Below the pieces are notes generated by a model. That model searched no databases. It saw only the letters and a list, made by a program, of their open reading frames with translations, and had not been told where the DNA came from. 7,455 nucleotides of DNA from an uncultured Prevotella sp. (GTDB taxonomy: Bacteria > Bacteroidota > Bacteroidia > Bacteroidales > Bacteroidaceae): the NCBI GenBank assembly GCA_934183135.1, contig CAKPRX010000097.1:1-7455 (forward strand). Direction: 5' to 3'. Within the stretch, counting starts at the first letter, position 1; each line of letters opens with the position of its first letter. The translations under genes and the position numbers were made by a program. Below are positions 5,380 through 7,455 of this stretch, piece by piece.

Positions 5380-6417
5380 CTATCTGCGCTGCGACATGAG
5401 TCGCTCTATGAGCAAGTCTACTAACCGTGGCAGGGCGTAGCCCTCTGTCTCCTGGGGTGTGGCCCAGTGGTAGCGCTCGCTGAGGGTGTCTAACGATGGC
5501 AGACCATAGGGTAGGGGAGCGTCGGCCGGCATGGCCGAGGCATCTATGGGCACCATGCGGGCATAGAGTGTCTGGTGGGTCAGCACGTGCTTTACCATGT
5601 CGGGTGCCTGAGCTATGGTCTTATCGGTGCCCTCTACCACCACGGGTTCCCACAGGCCCTGCCATATATCGCCGGCCGGCCGACGGTGGAAGAGCACACG
5701 CCCTGCGCGCTCTATATAATAATAGGTGAGATAGCGCGTGCGACGCTTCAGCTTCTGCTCCTTGACAGGATAGGTCTCGGGGTGGCCCTGGCGGTAAGCC
5801 TCGCACGTATCGGCCAGCGGACAGGTGGCGCAGGCCGGATGCTTAGGGGTACACTGCAGGGCACCGAAGTCCATCATGGCCTGGTTCCAGGTGCCTGCCT
5901 GTCGGGGCGGACACAGCTCGTCGGCCAGGAGCTGGAACTGGCGCTTGCCCTGGGTGGTGTTGATAGGCGTGTCGATGGCGTAATGGCGTGCCAGCACGCG
6001 GTACACGTTGCCGTCGACGGCCGCGTAGGGCAGCCCGAAAGCCATCGAGGCTATGGCCGCCGCCGTATAGTCGCCCACGCCCTTGAGCTGCCTTATCTCC
6101 TTGTAGCTGTCTGGAAAAGCCCCACGTGCCGCTATGGCCTGGGCAGCCGCATGCAGATTGCGGGCACGCGAGTAGTAGCCCAGCCCCTGCCACAGTTTGA
6201 GCACCTCGTCCTCGGTGGCGGCAGCCAGACTCTCTACCGTGGGATAGGCCGCCATGAACCGGTGCCAGTAGGCTGTGCCCTGGCTGATGCGTGTCTGCTG
6301 CAGGATTATCTCTGACAGCCAGATGGCATAGGGGTCGCCTATGCCGCGCCAGGGCAGCTCGCGCCCGTTGCGGGCAAACCAAGCCAGGATGGCCGATGTA
6401 AAACCAGTGTTGTCCAT
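5380..6417 (-). CDS. mutY: A/G-specific adenine DNA glycosylase MutY
   Basis: MutY removes adenine mispaired with 8-oxoguanine in base-excision repair, in the cytoplasm. From the start at 6417 the protein has 345 residues, normal for the family. Visible hallmarks: RELPWR (19-24); SEIILQQTR (35-43) with catalytic Glu36; GLGYYSRARNLH (78-89); helix-hairpin-helix LKGVGDYTAAAI (111-122); VDGNVYR (134-140) with catalytic Asp135; and the 4Fe-4S ligands C189-x6-C196-x2-C199-x5-C205, exactly the canonical spacing. The C-terminal NUDIX-like domain (about 224-345) that reads 8-oxoguanine is present, with HRRPAGDIWQGLWE (244-257) and the LTHQ site around His281. The frame extends 25 codons further up to an ATG at 6492, but the start at 6417 fits the family N-terminus, and the extension would overlap the promoter. 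Only a very short leader is expected. It is divergent from the lipoprotein gene and stands alone. Confidence 0.95.
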   Translation of the reverse strand: MDNTGFTSAILAWFARNGRELPWRGIGDPYAIWLSEIILQQTRISQGTAYWHRFMAAYPTVESLAAATEDEVLKLWQGLGYYSRARNLHAAAQAIAARGAFPDSYKEIRQLKGVGDYTAAAIASMAFGLPYAAVDGNVYRVLARHYAIDTPINTTQGKRQFQLLADELCPPRQAGTWNQAMMDFGALQCTPKHPACATCPLADTCEAYRQGHPETYPVKEQKLKRRTRYLTYYYIERAGRVLFHRRPAGDIWQGLWEPVVVEGTDKTIAQAPDMVKHVLTHQTLYARMVPIDASAMPADAPLPYGLPSLDTLSERYHWATPQETEGYALPRLVDLLIERLMSQRR

Positions 6418-6425
6418 ACTGGAGA

Positions 6426-6433
6426 CAAAATTA
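6426..6433 (-). promoter_or_regulatory. -7 element of the mutY promoter, very close to the start codon
   Basis: TAATTTTG on the minus strand (6433-6426) matches the Bacteroidetes -7 box TAnnTTTG. It ends only 8 nt before the ATG at 6417, so the transcript would be leaderless or nearly so. No TTTG -33 element is seen at the usual distance, which lowers confidence. Confidence 0.45.
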
Positions 6434-6456
6434 CACATTTTTTCACCGAAAGGTGC

Positions 6457-6486
6457 TCTGTTCTCAGTATTTCTGCCTATCTTCGC
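6457..6486 (+). promoter_or_regulatory. Promoter of the lipoprotein gene
   Basis: TATCTTCG (6479-6486) agrees with TAnnTTTG at all but one fixed position and is followed by CAGA. TCTG (6457-6460) is a near match to the -33 TTTG, with 18 nt between. Transcription would begin near 6491-6494, leaving a leader of about 12-15 nt before the ATG at 6506, with no Shine-Dalgarno sequence. Confidence 0.5.
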
Positions 6487-6505
6487 AGACAAAATAATCT
6501 GTTTT

Positions 6506-7132
6506 ATGAGACGCTTTCCCCTTTACAATAGGTCAGCGGGAGTACTGGCAGCCCTTGGGCTGATACTTTCCTTGGCTGCTTGTCATCAGAAAAAACCTGC
6601 CGCCGTTGCTGCCCAGCAACAGGAACAGCAGGAGGCTGAGGCCCGTCTCGGCCAGGCCGCTACCCCCGCCGAGGCCGAGATGAAGTGTATATCCATAGAC
6701 CGCGCCATAGACTTGGCCCGCATGGTCGAGACCGACAGGGGTGTTATCACCGGTCTGCACGATGGTGACGGCATAGACCGCATGATGCGCCGTATGGGCT
6801 ATAGCCGCAGCAGCCGCGAGGGCATCTACCAGCAGGGCCGTGCCGTGATGTACACCCAGGGATGCGATGTCGACGACATGGGCAGCATAGTGGCCCAGAC
6901 CTCGCCCAAGGCCACCCTGGTAACGATAGCCGGCGAGGGCCAGCCAGCCACCTCGACCCTGGTGAGCATCTCGATGACCGACGAGGGTGTCTACACCCGG
7001 CTGCGGAGGGAGATGGCCCAGCTGGGTTTCGTGGGCCGTGGCCCCGAGCTTACCAATGGTTCTGGTTACAAGCTCTTGGCCGACCAGTTCCTGAGCGGTA
7101 CGGGCTACATCATCCAGATTAGCCGCGAGTAG
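6506..7132 (+). CDS. Lipoprotein of unknown function (208 aa)
   Basis: I do not recognise this family. From the ATG at 6506 the protein begins MRRF, a hydrophobic stretch, and a lipobox LAAC with Cys26, so it should be lipid-anchored in the inner or outer membrane after cleavage by signal peptidase II. The frame is open further upstream, but only this start gives a lipoprotein signal and fits the promoter. Residues 30-60 form a low-complexity Gln/Ala/Glu linker. The folded part (about 61-208) mixes helices and strands and contains IDRMMRRMGYSRSS (90-103), IYQQGRAVMYTQG (107-119), ATLVTIAGEG (136-145), TLVSISMTD (151-159), VYTRLRREMAQLGFVGRG (162-179) and a C-terminal GYIIQISRE. The two helix-then-Gly-aromatic segments (90-100 and 164-176), each followed by strand-like sequence, hint at an internal duplication, but the identity is weak. 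It is divergent from mutY; no function is inferred. Confidence 0.8.
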   Translation: MRRFPLYNRSAGVLAALGLILSLAACHQKKPAAVAAQQQEQQEAEARLGQAATPAEAEMKCISIDRAIDLARMVETDRGVITGLHDGDGIDRMMRRMGYSRSSREGIYQQGRAVMYTQGCDVDDMGSIVAQTSPKATLVTIAGEGQPATSTLVSISMTDEGVYTRLRREMAQLGFVGRGPELTNGSGYKLLADQFLSGTGYIIQISRE

Positions 7133-7199
7133 TTGCTCTCTGGTGCGGGGCACACTGCGGGCAGCGGATGTGGTATGAACTGTGAAAAACCTTTACACG

Positions 7200-7251
7200 C
7201 GACTGTATATTTATGCAAAACGAGAGGATGAAATGTATAAATATACAGTCG
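7200..7251. repeat. 15-bp perfect inverted repeat with 22-nt spacer
   Basis: CGACTGTATATTTAT (7200-7214) and ATAAATATACAGTCG (7237-7251) are exact reverse complements, separated by 22 nt containing GAGAGGATG. As RNA it would be a long stem-loop. There is no T-run directly after it on either strand, so it is not an ordinary intrinsic terminator. It lies 67 nt after the lipoprotein stop codon and could still mark the transcript's 3' end, or be a protein-binding dyad or a repeat-family element. Confidence 0.85.
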
Positions 7252-7346
7252 TAACGGCCGCTTTTCGGGGCGCAAATTCCAGATTTCTTCAACAATCCAG
7301 GACGGTTTTGGGGCCCGTTGGGGGCATTTCGGGACATCGCGAGGAC

Positions 7347-7369
7347 TGTAAAAGTGACAAACTTTTACA
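7347..7369. repeat. 9-bp perfect inverted repeat
   Basis: TGTAAAAGT (7347-7355) and ACTTTTACA (7361-7369) are exact reverse complements around GACAA. The short spacer and AT-rich arms look like an operator-type dyad or a small stem-loop. No T-run follows on either strand. Confidence 0.75.
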
Positions 7370-7455
7370 AAATAGGGGCATTTAGCACCTTTTCCGTCTC
7401 TATTTTCGGCTCTGGCGAGGATGGTTTTTAGGGCCGCCGCGATGGTCATTTTTTT

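Larger units (their letters stand above)
7133..7455. other. Gene-free right end with strong dyads
   Basis: No convincing gene. A minus-strand frame from an ATG at 7449 runs 114 codons and has an A-run before the ATG, but it crosses both dyads of this region, overlaps the 3' end of the lipoprotein gene, and shows no recognisable motif. Two inverted repeats (7200-7251 and 7347-7369) and a direct repeat GGGGCATTT (7321-7329, 7375-7383) on either side of the second dyad are the visible structure. The segment could be part of a dispersed intergenic repeat, or a regulatory region for a gene beyond the right edge. Confidence 0.4.

Noticed and set aside
6341..6505. 55-codon upstream extension of the lipoprotein frame
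   Set aside because: It lies antisense to mutY and over the promoter; using it would bury the lipoprotein signal inside the protein.
7202..7249. LexA/SOS-box-like half sites (CTGTATAT ... ATATACAG)
   Set aside because: The arms resemble E. coli SOS-box halves, but they are separated by nearly 40 nt instead of being adjacent, and Bacteroidetes are not known to use that box. Chance resemblance.
7200..7251. Invertible promoter bounded by inverted repeats
   Set aside because: Only 22 nt lie between the arms, too little for the usual invertible promoter segments, and no recombinase gene is in view.
7105..7449. 114-codon minus-strand frame at the right end
   Set aside because: It has an A-run before the ATG, but it translates straight through both inverted repeats, overlaps the end of the lipoprotein gene and matches no family I know. 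Left as an open possibility, not called.

Overview
The window looks like chromosomal DNA of a fairly GC-rich member of the Bacteroidales (Prevotella-like or a related gut/oral lineage). Evidence: promoters of the Bacteroidetes type (TAnnTTTG at -7, TTTG about 19 nt upstream), few Shine-Dalgarno sequences, a large TonB-dependent receptor, and the Bacteroidetes-style thiamine uptake operon. The genus is an inference. Five of the six genes lie on the minus strand; only the lipoprotein gene is on the plus strand.

Layout from left to right. 1-626 (minus) is the N-terminal part of a secreted protein with a sialidase/BNR-like stretch, cut off by the window edge, with a very good promoter at 666-696. 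720-1110 is a GC-rich spacer of about 390 nt with no convincing gene but many small hairpins and short internal repeats. 1112-1155 is a strong intrinsic terminator for the operon to its right. 1180-4294 (minus) is the thiamine operon: promoter, TPP riboswitch (4189-4274), TonB-dependent outer-membrane receptor (786 aa), then a PnuC-family inner-membrane transporter (PnuT). 4471-5223 (minus) is an unrecognised secreted 250-aa protein with a long hairpin behind it. 5380-6417 (minus) is mutY. 6506-7132 (plus) is an unrecognised 208-aa lipoprotein, divergent from mutY across an 88-nt promoter region. 7133-7455 holds no convincing gene but contains two strong dyads: a 15-bp inverted repeat with an AT-rich inner half, and a 9-bp one.

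How the parts work together. The riboswitch should shut down the receptor/transporter pair when thiamine pyrophosphate is plentiful. When it is scarce, the receptor takes thiamine (or a derivative) across the outer membrane using TonB energy, and PnuT moves it across the inner membrane by facilitated diffusion, normally trapped by phosphorylation. The usual partner kinase (thiamine pyrophosphokinase) is not in this operon: a terminator follows pnuT directly. MutY is a housekeeping base-excision repair enzyme with all expected residues. No defence system, mobile element or CRISPR array is visible. The least explained parts are the two gene-free spacers (720-1110 and 7133-7455), the two unrecognised exported proteins, and a 13-nt A-tract motif shared by two promoters.
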